Of a DNA stretch of 13,913 bases, positions 1 through 7,594 are shown one piece after another (position 1 is the stretch's first letter; each line of letters starts with the position of its first letter). The DNA comes from Candidatus Neomicrothrix sp. UBA4742. GTDB lineage: Bacteria; Actinomycetota; Acidimicrobiia; Acidimicrobiales; Acidimicrobilacustridaceae. The position numbers and the translations under genes are program-made. The DNA lies in NCBI GenBank assembly GCA_002403895.1, contig DHIQ01000207.1:1-13913 (forward strand), read 5' to 3'. The notes under the pieces were generated by a model. That model had not been told where the DNA came from. It searched no databases and saw only the letters and a program-made list of their open reading frames with translations.

Positions 1-346
1 ACGGGCTCGACCGTGTGGGCCCGCTTGGTGTAGAGCGTCCGTCCTCGCTCGGTGGCGAGGGTGCCCTGCATGGCCCGTCCGCAGGGTCCTTTCAAGACGC
101 CTCTGCCCGAGGCGGTCCCGTGACGTTGGTCGCGCTCGTTCATCACCGCGATGAGGAGCTCCGGACCGGTCGCCTCCGCCGCGGCAAGGTTCGTCTCGCT
201 GTAGTAGCCGGAGTCGGCCAGGACCACGCCGATCGACGCCCAGATGCGGGCGGCCTCCCAGGTTGGCCTCGACCTGGCGGAGCATCGGGTACAACTGGTG
301 CAGGTCCAGGGGCTCTTGAGTGATCGCCGGCGACGATGAAGTGGTC
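1..346 (-). pseudogene. IS1182-type transposase remnant, frameshifted, truncated at both ends
   Basis: Read on the minus strand, this stretch gives pieces typical of IS1182-family DDE transposases. In order they are DHFIVAGD (about 345-322), then TQEPLDLHQLYPML running on to VEANL (ending near 259), then GVVLADSGYYSETNLAAAE, GPELLIAVMNERDQRH and TERGRTLYTKRAHTVEP, which runs off the left edge. The pieces lie in different frames. One shift is near 322-326. Another is near 257-259, where dropping one base of a CCC run restores the text LEAA. The start of the gene is missing: similarity stops at about 346, a few bases from the inverted repeat at 350. This is a dead insertion-sequence fragment. 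The family is recognised from motif text, not from a search, but the VLADSGYYSETN and GRTLYTKRAHTVEP blocks are distinctive. Confidence 0.78.
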
Positions 347-349
347 TCA

Positions 350-415
350 CCCGTGGGGTACAGAAATGCGATTACGCGCCTGACCAGGTACGGATGAGTT
401 TCTGTACCCCACGGG
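350..415. repeat. Perfect 17-bp inverted repeat upstream of pucR-like gene
   Basis: Left arm 350-366 (CCCGTGGGGTACAGAAA) and right arm 399-415 are exact reverse complements across 17 bp, separated by 32 bp (367-398). The arms do not extend by even one base on either side. The right arm ends directly against a possible GTG (416) and 15 bp before the ATG I prefer (431) for the PucR-type regulator. The left arm abuts the end of the transposase remnant. No target-site duplication is seen outside the arms. It could be a paired operator for the adjacent regulator (arm centres about 49 bp apart), a hairpin in the 5' leader, or a 66-bp non-autonomous terminal-inverted-repeat element. The repeat itself is certain; its role is not. 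Confidence 0.85.
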
Positions 416-430
416 GTGCATGATGACCGG

Positions 431-2089
431 ATGAGCCTCACTGTTCGAGACGTCCTCCAGCTCGACGTCATCTGCCGCGGAAAGCCCGAAGTGGTGGCTG
501 GTCTGTCGGGCCTCCACCGGCTCATCCGATGGGTGCACATCGCCGACATCCGGGAGGTCGCGCCTCTGCTGAAAGGGGGAGAACTGTTGCTCACCTCCGG
601 CCTCGGCATCGGCACCGACGCCGAACAGCAGCGAGAGTGGGTCAAACAGCTCGCCGACCGCAAGATTGCTGGCATCGTGCTGAGCTTGGGCTGGGCGTTC
701 CGGGAAACGCCCGCCGCGGCGATCTCGGAGGCCGACCGGCTGGGCCTGCCATTCGTCGTGCTGCACGAAGCGATCCCCTTCGTGGAGGTGACCGAGCGGC
801 TCCACTCGCTGATCGTCGACCATCAGGTCAGCTTGTTGCGCAAGGCCGAACAGATGGGGCAGGAATTCACCGAGCTCGTGCTGCATGGGGCACCGATCCG
901 CGATGTGGTGGAGTCCTTGGCCCGGCTGGTGACCAACCCCGTCGTGCTGGAGGACGAACAGGGCCGTCTCGTCGAGTTCGCCGACTACCCAGGCGGCGAT
1001 GCCGACATCGCATCGGGTTGGAAGGAACACTCGCGCGCCGGCCATCAGAACGGACCGGCCTTGCAGCTCGCCGTCGAGGACGGCCGGCCCGGGTGCGCCT
1101 GGACGGTCATCCCTCTACGCGAGCAGGCATGGGGGCGACTCCACGTGCTCTTGTTCGGCCCGTTCGATGAGATCGATCGCCTGGCCGTCGATCGGGCCGC
1201 CGTGGCCATCTCCCTGTCGCTGGTCTCCCAGGAGGACGAAGGAAGGGCAACCGATCAGGCGGAGGCTGCGCTTGTTGGCGAGGTCATCCGGGGCGACGTC
1301 ACCTCTGACCACGAGCTGGTCTCCCGGGCGGCCGCGCTCGGGCGCTCATTCGAGGGGCTTCGGCTGGTGGCGTTGTCCGCCGACGTCGACGGGTTCCGGA
1401 GCCACCTCGACCGCCACGGCCTTCGGGAGACCCAGATCCAGCGACTCAAAACGCGGATGCGGGAGGCCGTGGGGCAATCCATCCGGGAGGCGGGATGCGG
1501 TGGCCTCAGCTCCGTCGAGAGCGACGAGGTGGTGGCGATCGTCGGCGTCCGGGCGGAGGAGAATCTCCGGGCCCGTCTCGACGCCATCGGGAGCCGGATC
1601 GAGGCGGCCCTTGCCCGCGTCGCGGACGGCCTGTCCGCAACCGTCGGCTCGGGCCGGGAGGCCGGGTCGGTGGCCGAGCTGCCCCGGTCCTTCCGCGAAG
1701 CACGCGAGGCCGTGCGTTACGGGAAGTTGGCCGGCATCGCGCCTCGGGCCATGATCCACTTCGACGACCTCGGGGTCGACCTGCTGCTGGTTTCGTTGCC
1801 GGACCAGCAAGTGTTGCGGCGATTCGTCGAGGCGGAGCTCGGACCGCTCCTCGAATGGGACGCCGGGCGCGGCACCCCGCTGCTGCCGACGCTCCAGGCC
1901 TACCTTGCGCACGGGAGGAACAAGGCGGGCGCCGCACGGGCCCTGAGGGTGAACCGGCGCTCGCTGTACCACCGTCTCGACCGCATCTCGAAACTTCTGG
2001 GACGCGACCTGGAGAGCCCCGAGGCCGCCACTCGGCTGACGGTGGCACTGCGCGGATTGGCGATCATCCAGCGGGGGGAGGGCCCGTGA
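431..2089 (+). CDS. PucR-family transcriptional regulator
   Basis: A 552-aa cytoplasmic DNA-binding regulator. The N-terminal PucR domain (about residues 4-130) is clear: VRDVLQL, then GLSGLHRLIRWVHIADI, GGELLLTSGLGI, KIAGIVLSLG and LGLPFVVL. A middle region (about 280-450, with EAREAVRYG) resembles the CdaR/GGDEF-like sensor segment of this family. The C-terminus (about 483-545) is the family helix-turn-helix (PucR C-terminal HTH_30 type), with TLQAYLAHGRNKAGAARAL followed by VNRRSLYHRLDRI. I chose ATG 431 because the domain starts a few residues later. GTG 416 is in frame but lacks a ribosome site and touches the inverted repeat. PucR proteins typically control purine or other nitrogen/carbon catabolic operons. 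Its neighbour is the convergent catabolic operon, whose stop codon directly abuts its own, so it is the likely regulator of that operon. Activator or repressor role and ligand are unknown. Confidence 0.93.
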   Translation: MSLTVRDVLQLDVICRGKPEVVAGLSGLHRLIRWVHIADIREVAPLLKGGELLLTSGLGIGTDAEQQREWVKQLADRKIAGIVLSLGWAFRETPAAAISEADRLGLPFVVLHEAIPFVEVTERLHSLIVDHQVSLLRKAEQMGQEFTELVLHGAPIRDVVESLARLVTNPVVLEDEQGRLVEFADYPGGDADIASGWKEHSRAGHQNGPALQLAVEDGRPGCAWTVIPLREQAWGRLHVLLFGPFDEIDRLAVDRAAVAISLSLVSQEDEGRATDQAEAALVGEVIRGDVTSDHELVSRAAALGRSFEGLRLVALSADVDGFRSHLDRHGLRETQIQRLKTRMREAVGQSIREAGCGGLSSVESDEVVAIVGVRAEENLRARLDAIGSRIEAALARVADGLSATVGSGREAGSVAELPRSFREAREAVRYGKLAGIAPRAMIHFDDLGVDLLLVSLPDQQVLRRFVEAELGPLLEWDAGRGTPLLPTLQAYLAHGRNKAGAARALRVNRRSLYHRLDRISKLLGRDLESPEAATRLTVALRGLAIIQRGEGP

Positions 2090-2094
2090 TCACG
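2085..2094. other. 10-bp palindrome spanning abutting convergent stop codons
   Basis: CGTGATCACG is a perfect palindrome. Its core TGATCA is the regulator's stop TGA (2087-2089) joined to the complement of the operon's last TGA (2092-2090). The two convergent genes therefore have no bases between them, and no U-tract terminator can be seen at the junction. The palindrome may simply result from the stop-stop join plus flanking codons. Confidence 0.7.
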
Positions 2095-4516
2095 CGGGAG
2101 TCGGGCCGCCCCGTTCGCGGTCCGCGCCGACACCGCGCCGCTCCCGAAGCGCGGCGAGGACCCGTTCGGGCGTGATGGGCAGCTCGGTGATCCGGACGCC
2201 GATAGCGTCCGCCACCGCGTTGGCCAAGACGGCCGCGGGAGGGGCGATGGGCGGCTCCCCGATGCCCCGGGCGCCGAACGGGCCCTTCCCCAGTCCTATC
2301 TCCAATGGGATGGCCCTGACGTCGGGAACGTCGGCCGAGGTTGGCATGAGGTAGTCCGCAAACAACGACGACTCCGGGATCCCCTCGACGATGCGGATCT
2401 CCTCAGAGAGGGCGTACCCGATTCCCTGCACCGCCCCACCCTGGATCTGGCCCTCCACTCGCTGCGGATTGATCATTCGCCCCACGTCGTGGCAGGCCAC
2501 GTAGCGCAGGATCCGGATCTGCCCGGTCTCAAGATCGACTGCCACGTCCGCGGCGTGCGTGCCGAATGTGAAATCAGGGAAGGTCTGGCCGCGGCCGGTC
2601 CGCACGTCGAAGTGTCCTGTCTCGGCCTCGAACGTTGAGAGGTGAAACGGCATCACGCCGCGCTCCTCGGCCGCGCCCGAGAGCTCGGCCAAGGACAGGA
2701 ACCGGTCGGCACCACCTCGAACAGCCACCCGATCGTCCGCGAACTCGAGCTCGGCCGGATCGTCGACACCGAGCAAGCTCGTCGCCACAGGAGCGAGCTT
2801 GTCCCGGAGCTCCCTCGCCGTCTTCAGCACCGCGTTGCCGGACATGTACAGCTGGCGGGTGCCGAAGGTCCCGCCCGACAGCGGGGTGAGGGCCGTATCG
2901 GCGATGTGGACGCTGATCCGGTCCGGGTGCACGCCCAGCACCTCGGCGGTGATCTGGGCGAGCGACGCCGCCTGTCCCGCGCCCAGGTCGGTGACCCCGA
3001 TCCGGACCACGGCGCTCCCGTCGCGCTCCAGGCCCATCCAGCACGACGCGCGATCGGCGAAGAACCGCGACCGCCCGTACGGCTGGATGCCGCAGGCGAA
3101 GCCGCGACCGACCAGGTAGTGAGCGTTTGTGTCACCGCCATCGAGAGCCGCGTCGCCACTGCCGGCCTCCTCATCCAACGCTTCGAGGGCCGTCTGCAGC
3201 GTCTCCCGGACGGCCACGTAGGTGTCCAGCTGCTCGTGCGTCGGCAGTTGTCCCCCCTTCTTGATGAAGTTCCGTTCCCGGATCTCGGTCCGCGACAGAC
3301 CCAGCTGGTCGGCAAGGCGATCCATCTGCGATTCGTACCCGAACACCACCTGCATGGCGCCGAACCCTCGCATCGCGCTGGTCGGCACGTTGTTCGTGAA
3401 GACCGCGGTCGACTCCACACGGACGTTCGGCACGTCGTACGGCCCAGCCGCGGTGACCGCCCCGGCGAACAGCACGCGCGGGCTGAGCAGCGGGTACGCG
3501 CCTGCGTCCCCCACGATCCTGACGGTCTCGCCGACGATGCGGCCGTCGGACATGACCCCGGTCCGGTAGTACATGGTGAACGGGTGACGCTTTTGCCTGG
3601 CCAGCAGCGACTCCTGGCGGGACCACACCATCTTCACCGGCCGCCGGGTGGCCCACACCAACAGCGCCAGGTACGGCTCGATGGTCATGTCCTCCTTGCC
3701 GCCGAAACCCCCTCCCATGTAGGTCCCGATGACCCGGACCTTGGTGTGCGGCACACCTAGGATCTGGGCGATCTCTCGGGCGTGCTCAATCACCTGGGTG
3801 GCCACCCGAAGGGTCACCACCCCGTCCCCGTCGATCCATCCAACGCCCGCCTCGGGCTCCATGTAGGCGTGGTCGACGAACTGTGTCCTGTACTCGCCCT
3901 CGACCACCGCGTCCGCCGTCCGCAGGGCCTCGTCAGGATCACCGCGCTCCAGCCGCCACTCAACGAGCCGGTTGCCCTGCCGGTGGACCAGGGGGGCGTC
4001 GGGGGCCAGGGCCGCCTCTGGATCGAAGACGCCCGGGTGATCGCGATAGTCCACCAGGACGCGGTCGGCCGCATCTTCCGCTGCGGCGGCAGTCTCGGCC
4101 GCAACGACGGCCACCGGTTCACCCTGGTAGCGAACGCGGTCCGCCGCGAGGACTGGCTGAACGATCGGGTCCATCCCCAGCCCGCTGGCCTCTTCGGTGA
4201 TGGCGTTGCGGGGCACATCCGCCGCGGTTAGAACCGCGTGGACGCCCGGAATCGCCAGCGCCCCGGAGCGGTCGATTCGTTCGATCAGAGCGGAGGGCAG
4301 CTGGGCCCGAACGATCCTCCCGTAGAGCATGCCCGGCATTCGCCAGTCGTCCGCGTAGGAGAGCTCTCCGCGGACCTTCTGTTCGAAGTCGCGATGCGAG
4401 ATGGACGTGCCCACCACACGGAAGGTCTCGCCGGTTCGAACCAGCTCGCCGGGCGGCCCGACGGGCGCGACCGGAACGGCCGGCGGAGCGGTCCGCGCGT
4501 CGACGCCGGCGGTCAC
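2090..4516 (-). CDS. Xanthine dehydrogenase-family molybdopterin-binding (large) subunit
   Basis: An 808-aa catalytic subunit of a molybdenum hydroxylase. The order is an N-terminal a/b-hammerhead domain (about 35-150, with YQGEPVAVVAAE), then the Moco domains. Visible motifs are GGGFGGKED (268-276), AMRGFGAMQ (381-389), TDLGAGQAASLAQ (about 509-521), GTFGTRQLYMSGNAV, and near the end GARGIGEPP, whose Glu754 matches the catalytic glutamate of the family. The AMRGFG loop is xanthine-dehydrogenase-like; it is neither AYxCSFR of form I CO dehydrogenase nor AYRGAGR of form II. The reaction is probably water-derived hydroxylation of a ring or aldehyde carbon, with electrons passed to [2Fe-2S] and FAD; the substrate cannot be read. 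GTG 4516 gives a 4-nt GTGA overlap with the preceding [2Fe-2S] gene. It is the last gene of the operon. No sulfurase/XdhC maturation gene is nearby. Confidence 0.93.
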   Translation of the reverse strand: MTAGVDARTAPPAVPVAPVGPPGELVRTGETFRVVGTSISHRDFEQKVRGELSYADDWRMPGMLYGRIVRAQLPSALIERIDRSGALAIPGVHAVLTAADVPRNAITEEASGLGMDPIVQPVLAADRVRYQGEPVAVVAAETAAAAEDAADRVLVDYRDHPGVFDPEAALAPDAPLVHRQGNRLVEWRLERGDPDEALRTADAVVEGEYRTQFVDHAYMEPEAGVGWIDGDGVVTLRVATQVIEHAREIAQILGVPHTKVRVIGTYMGGGFGGKEDMTIEPYLALLVWATRRPVKMVWSRQESLLARQKRHPFTMYYRTGVMSDGRIVGETVRIVGDAGAYPLLSPRVLFAGAVTAAGPYDVPNVRVESTAVFTNNVPTSAMRGFGAMQVVFGYESQMDRLADQLGLSRTEIRERNFIKKGGQLPTHEQLDTYVAVRETLQTALEALDEEAGSGDAALDGGDTNAHYLVGRGFACGIQPYGRSRFFADRASCWMGLERDGSAVVRIGVTDLGAGQAASLAQITAEVLGVHPDRISVHIADTALTPLSGGTFGTRQLYMSGNAVLKTARELRDKLAPVATSLLGVDDPAELEFADDRVAVRGGADRFLSLAELSGAAEERGVMPFHLSTFEAETGHFDVRTGRGQTFPDFTFGTHAADVAVDLETGQIRILRYVACHDVGRMINPQRVEGQIQGGAVQGIGYALSEEIRIVEGIPESSLFADYLMPTSADVPDVRAIPLEIGLGKGPFGARGIGEPPIAPPAAVLANAVADAIGVRITELPITPERVLAALRERRGVGADRERGGPTPA

Positions 4517-5001
4517 GGCGACCCGTCCGCCTCGGCGGATCTCACATAGGCCTCCACCGCGTCGAGGATCTTCACGTAGCCGGTGCACCGGCACAGGTTC
4601 CCCGCCAGCGCGGCTCGGATCTCTTCCCGCCCGGCACGGGGATGCTCACGGACGAACTCGTATGCGGTCACCACCATGCCCGGGGTGCAGAACCCGCACT
4701 GCGAAGCCCCATGATCGAGGAAGCTCCGTTGAAGCGGGTGGAGGTCCGCCCCTTCGGAGAGCCCCTTGACTGTGGTGACCGCACACCCGTCGGCCTGGAT
4801 GGCGAAGAGCAGACATGCGTTCACGGACTCCCCGTTCAGGAGCACGGCGCACGTGCCGCAGAGGCCCTCGCCGCAGCCATACTTCACCTCGGTGAACCCC
4901 AGGTCGTCGCGGAGGACCTCCATGAGCGTCTGGTGTGGGAAGACCCATGCCTCGCGCCGCTCCCCGTTGAGCTCGAGCGTCACCAGCGATCGTGCCGTCA
5001 T
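4513..5001 (-). CDS. Molybdenum hydroxylase [2Fe-2S] (small) subunit
   Basis: A 162-aa electron-transfer subunit, full length for the family. The N-terminal plant-ferredoxin-like fold carries Cys43, Cys48, Cys51 (CGEGLCGTC) and Cys63. The C-terminal helical domain carries Cys102, Cys105 (CGFCTPGM) and Cys137, Cys139 (LCRCTGY), so all eight ligands for the two [2Fe-2S] clusters are present. It passes electrons from the molybdenum site of the large subunit to the FAD subunit. ATG 5001 overlaps the stop of the FAD gene as ATGA, and its own stop overlaps the GTG of the large-subunit gene, so the three subunits are translationally coupled in the order FAD, Fe-S, Mo. The function is secure; the substrate of the complex is unknown. 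Confidence 0.96.
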   Translation of the reverse strand: MTARSLVTLELNGERREAWVFPHQTLMEVLRDDLGFTEVKYGCGEGLCGTCAVLLNGESVNACLLFAIQADGCAVTTVKGLSEGADLHPLQRSFLDHGASQCGFCTPGMVVTAYEFVREHPRAGREEIRAALAGNLCRCTGYVKILDAVEAYVRSAEADGSP

Positions 5002-5879
5002 GCTGCCCCTCCCCTGCCAGCCCGGGCCGCCGCCGCCAGCAGCGCCCGCCGGACGTAGACGGCGACCATCTCACGCCGGTACGCGCCGGAGCCATGCACG
5101 GCATCCGGGGGGTCAACCGCGGCCGATGCCCGCCGGCCTACTTCCGCGGCCGAAGCCTCGTCGATCGAGCCATTCTGAAGGACCGCCCCCGCCTCGTCCG
5201 AGAGGTCGACGGGCCGCTCCCCCACCGCGCCCACAGTGAGGCGAACGCGCGCGCACTGCCCGGCGTCGTCCAGATCGATCAAGGCCGCGGCTTCCACCAG
5301 GGCGAAGTCGCCAACCCGGCGAATAAGCTCGAGGAAGGCCCATCCCCGGCCGGATGCGATGACCGGAACCTCGACTGCGGTCACCACCTCCCCGGGCTCC
5401 AGCGCCGTGGTGAAGTACGTCTGGAAGAAGTTCGAGGCGGCGATGATCCGCTCCCCAGAAGGCCCCAGCACGCGCACGGCACCCTCGAGTGCGACCAAGG
5501 AGCATGGTAGCTCGCCGGCCGGGTCGGCATGGGCAACGCTTCCGCCGATCGTGCCTCGGTGGCGGACCCGGATATTCCCGATCCAGCTCGCCGCCTCGGC
5601 CAGGATGGGACAGGCGTCCCGGACCACCACCGACCGCTGCAGCGTGGCGTGCCGCGTCAGCGCCGGCACCACGAGCCGGCCGCTCTCGCGGCGAGGCTCA
5701 CCGTCCCCGGCGCCGTTCACGTCGATCAGAAGAGCTGGCGTGGCCAGCCGCAACGCCATCATCGGGACCAGGCTCTGTCCGCCCGCCAAGACCTTCGCCT
5801 CCTCTCCGCCCTCCTGCAGCAGTTGAACAGCCTGCGGCCAGGATGTGGCGCCGGCATAGTCGAAGAGCGAGGGATACAT
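4998..5879 (-). CDS. Molybdenum hydroxylase FAD-binding (medium) subunit
   Basis: A 293-aa FAD subunit of the same hydroxylase. It starts MYPSLFDYAGATSWPQAVQLL, as is usual for this family. The two FAD-phosphate loops are AGGQSLVP (32-39) and TIGGSVAHADPAGE (110-123). The region after about 180 matches the CO-dehydrogenase flavoprotein C-terminal domain in length and pattern. ATG 5879 is preferred over longer in-frame starts, which add 26 residues of low-complexity sequence overlapping the preceding gene. A GGAG lies about 14 nt upstream. The gap to the preceding isomerase-family gene is only 7 nt. The protein should accept electrons from the [2Fe-2S] subunit and hand them to NAD+ or another acceptor. 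Confidence 0.95.
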   Translation of the reverse strand: MYPSLFDYAGATSWPQAVQLLQEGGEEAKVLAGGQSLVPMMALRLATPALLIDVNGAGDGEPRRESGRLVVPALTRHATLQRSVVVRDACPILAEAASWIGNIRVRHRGTIGGSVAHADPAGELPCSLVALEGAVRVLGPSGERIIAASNFFQTYFTTALEPGEVVTAVEVPVIASGRGWAFLELIRRVGDFALVEAAALIDLDDAGQCARVRLTVGAVGERPVDLSDEAGAVLQNGSIDEASAAEVGRRASAAVDPPDAVHGSGAYRREMVAVYVRRALLAAAARAGRGGAA

Positions 5880-5886
5880 GGCAGGC

Positions 5887-6666
5887 TCAGACCCGCTCCG
5901 GAGTCGTTCCGGACAGGGGCAGGTCGAATCGCTCGAACACGGCTTCGAGGACCGCATGGTTGCTGGTCACGGCGGGGACGCCGAGGGCGTCCTCGATGCC
6001 GGACATCGCATCGATGGCATGGAAGTTCGTGCAGGACGCGAACAGCAGATCGAGGTCGACCCCCGAGAACCGGTCGACGGCGAAGGCCACGATGTCCTCG
6101 GGGGGGACCTCTGCGATGGCGAAGTTCTCGTCGATGCCGAGGCCATGGATGCCCAGAACACTCAGGCCGTCGGCCTCGAGGCTTGCGGCGATCTTGTCGT
6201 TGAGGCTCTCCACGTACGGAGTGATCACGCCGACCTTGCTCGCCCCTCGTCGGGCAATGGCCGTTCGAACCGAGGCGATCGTGCTGATGACGTCTGCCCC
6301 ACTGGCGTCGGCGATTCGCGCGCACAACTCGCGGTCGAAGTCGTCGCCGCGGAGGGCGCCGGCGCTCGTGCATCCGAACACCACGACGTCGGGACGGGCC
6401 GAGCCGACGTCTCGTGCCGCCGGCATGGTGTACTGATCGAGCATCACCGCCTCACCTTCGGGGGTGGTCTCCTCCAGGAACATCCGGCCCGTGTGGACGG
6501 TGAAACCCGCAGGCAGCCGTCGGTAGACGTCCACCTCCATGACCGTGTTCGAGGAGGGGACGAGGAGTCCCAGGCGGTGCCGACTCCCGGGGCCCCCCGG
6601 CGGTCGGTCGACCCCATGGCGGTCACCCTCGGGTGCCGCGCGAACCGGACTGCCGTCAGCCGGCAT
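5887..6666 (-). CDS. Maleate isomerase / Asp-Glu racemase superfamily protein (two catalytic Cys)
   Basis: A 259-aa cytoplasmic enzyme of the aspartate/glutamate racemase superfamily, closest in layout to maleate cis-trans isomerase and arylmalonate decarboxylase. The N-terminal motif LGLLVPSSNTVME (32-44) is the substrate-carboxylate loop. Cys99 sits in VFGCTSAG and Cys212 in FASCTNFHAID. Having both cysteines fits an isomerase or racemase better than arylmalonate decarboxylase, which has a single catalytic Cys. Maleate isomerase makes fumarate from maleate at the end of aerobic nicotinate breakdown, so a cis-dienoate or cis-dicarboxylate product of ring opening is a reasonable guess here. 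ATG 6666 overlaps the upstream gene by 11 nt; GTG 6672 is also possible. About 30 N-terminal residues before the fold are Pro/Gly-rich and may be unstructured. Confidence 0.85.
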   Translation of the reverse strand: MPADGSPVRAAPEGDRHGVDRPPGGPGSRHRLGLLVPSSNTVMEVDVYRRLPAGFTVHTGRMFLEETTPEGEAVMLDQYTMPAARDVGSARPDVVVFGCTSAGALRGDDFDRELCARIADASGADVISTIASVRTAIARRGASKVGVITPYVESLNDKIAASLEADGLSVLGIHGLGIDENFAIAEVPPEDIVAFAVDRFSGVDLDLLFASCTNFHAIDAMSGIEDALGVPAVTSNHAVLEAVFERFDLPLSGTTPERV

Positions 6667-7594
6667 TCGCACCCGATCCAGAGGTGGGCGCTTCGGGCGA
6701 GAGGGATGGTCCCGTATCGATACCCAGCAGTTCCGCCGGGTTCACGCGGATCAACTGGTTGATGTCCTCCTCGGACACGCCGCTCTCCCAGATCGACTGG
6801 GCGAAGATCCTTAGCGCCTCGGCCGGCATCGGGTTGTGTCGCTGTCCCGTGTCGCTCACCAACAGGCAGTGGTTCGCGCCGACCGCGTTCACGGCTTCCG
6901 CCACCCTGACTGGATCCGCGTAACGCCACATCGGTGAGATGGTGCAGTACCCGAATTCGGCATAGGCGCCCAGCCGGGTGAGCTCTTCCAGCTCCTCCAA
7001 TTTGAGGTTCGGGACCTTGAAGAAGGGATGGGTGATGACGATCTTCTCGACGCCACGCCGCCGGGCCTCGGTCACCAAGGTGAGGATCTCCTTCGGCGAG
7101 AGGTGGCAGGTGCCGAGGATAGCGCCATGGCTCGCTAGGAGGTCGAGGACCCCCAACGTCTCGGGGCGAAGGTTCCCTTCATCGTCGGTCACCGAGATCC
7201 CGGTCCCGCCAGCACCCCGCTGATCACTGGTTTGCACGTCGTAGGCGCCGGTCCCGCCGTGCATCTCGGCATGGAACGCGGCGTCAACCGTTGGCATCCA
7301 CACCTCTTTGGCCCCTAGCCGGAGCGCCGCCTCCGCGGCCGCGGGGTTGATGCCTCCCACAGACCGATTGAGCACGATCCCTCCGAACACGCGCATCCCC
7401 GACGCCATCTTCTCGGTGAGGTAGGCCCGGCTGACGGTGGGCTCACTGTGGCACTTGATGACGACTGCGCGAAGCCCCATCCCGTTGGCGTGCTGAACCA
7501 CCTCCAGGTCGTCCGCCAGCCGCGGGAACAGATCGGGGTGCGGATGGCAATGCATGTCGATGGCGCCCGAGACATCGATCAGCGGTCCCTTCAC
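6656..7594 (-). CDS. DUF6282-type, amidohydrolase-like metal-dependent protein
   Basis: A 312-aa protein that I recognise as DUF6282-like, a group without an assigned reaction. The sequence shows an amidohydrolase-style set of possible metal ligands: His15 and His17 in IDMHCHPHPD, Lys47/His49 in VVIKCHSEP, His164 in GTCHLS, His189 in VITHPF and Asp248 in LLVSDTGQ. This HxH...K...H...H...D order is what phosphotriesterase/amidohydrolase TIM barrels use for a binuclear site, so a hydrolase or lactonase-like role is a fair inference. No signal peptide is seen. The tail after about 294 is Ser/Pro/Gly-rich. The GTG start at 7594 overlaps the stop of the CoA-transferase B gene as GTGA. Its place between CoA-transferase and isomerase genes suggests it processes an intermediate of the same pathway. 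Confidence 0.8.
   Translation of the reverse strand: MKGPLIDVSGAIDMHCHPHPDLFPRLADDLEVVQHANGMGLRAVVIKCHSEPTVSRAYLTEKMASGMRVFGGIVLNRSVGGINPAAAEAALRLGAKEVWMPTVDAAFHAEMHGGTGAYDVQTSDQRGAGGTGISVTDDEGNLRPETLGVLDLLASHGAILGTCHLSPKEILTLVTEARRRGVEKIVITHPFFKVPNLKLEELEELTRLGAYAEFGYCTISPMWRYADPVRVAEAVNAVGANHCLLVSDTGQRHNPMPAEALRIFAQSIWESGVSEEDINQLIRVNPAELLGIDTGPSLSPEAPTSGSGANAG

Noticed and set aside
350..415. Inverted repeat as the terminal repeat of the adjacent IS1182-type remnant
   Set aside because: Both arms lie on the same side of the remnant, which has lost its 5' part, so they cannot be the two ends of that element.
347..1045. Minus-strand frame of 232 codons opposite the regulator's N-terminus
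   Set aside because: The plus-strand PucR domain is clear, and this frame has no domain and begins inside the next gene.
2642..3760. Long open frame on the plus strand (372 codons) opposite the molybdopterin subunit gene
   Set aside because: Arg/Pro/His-rich text with no domain, lying antisense to a gene with unmistakable motifs; expected from high GC at third positions.
6715..6724. Palindrome GTATCGATAC
   Set aside because: Lies inside the coding sequence of the DUF6282 gene, short, and readily explained by chance.
5878..6762. 294-codon plus-strand frame opposite the isomerase-family gene
   Set aside because: Shadow of the minus-strand gene; no recognisable motifs or ribosome site.
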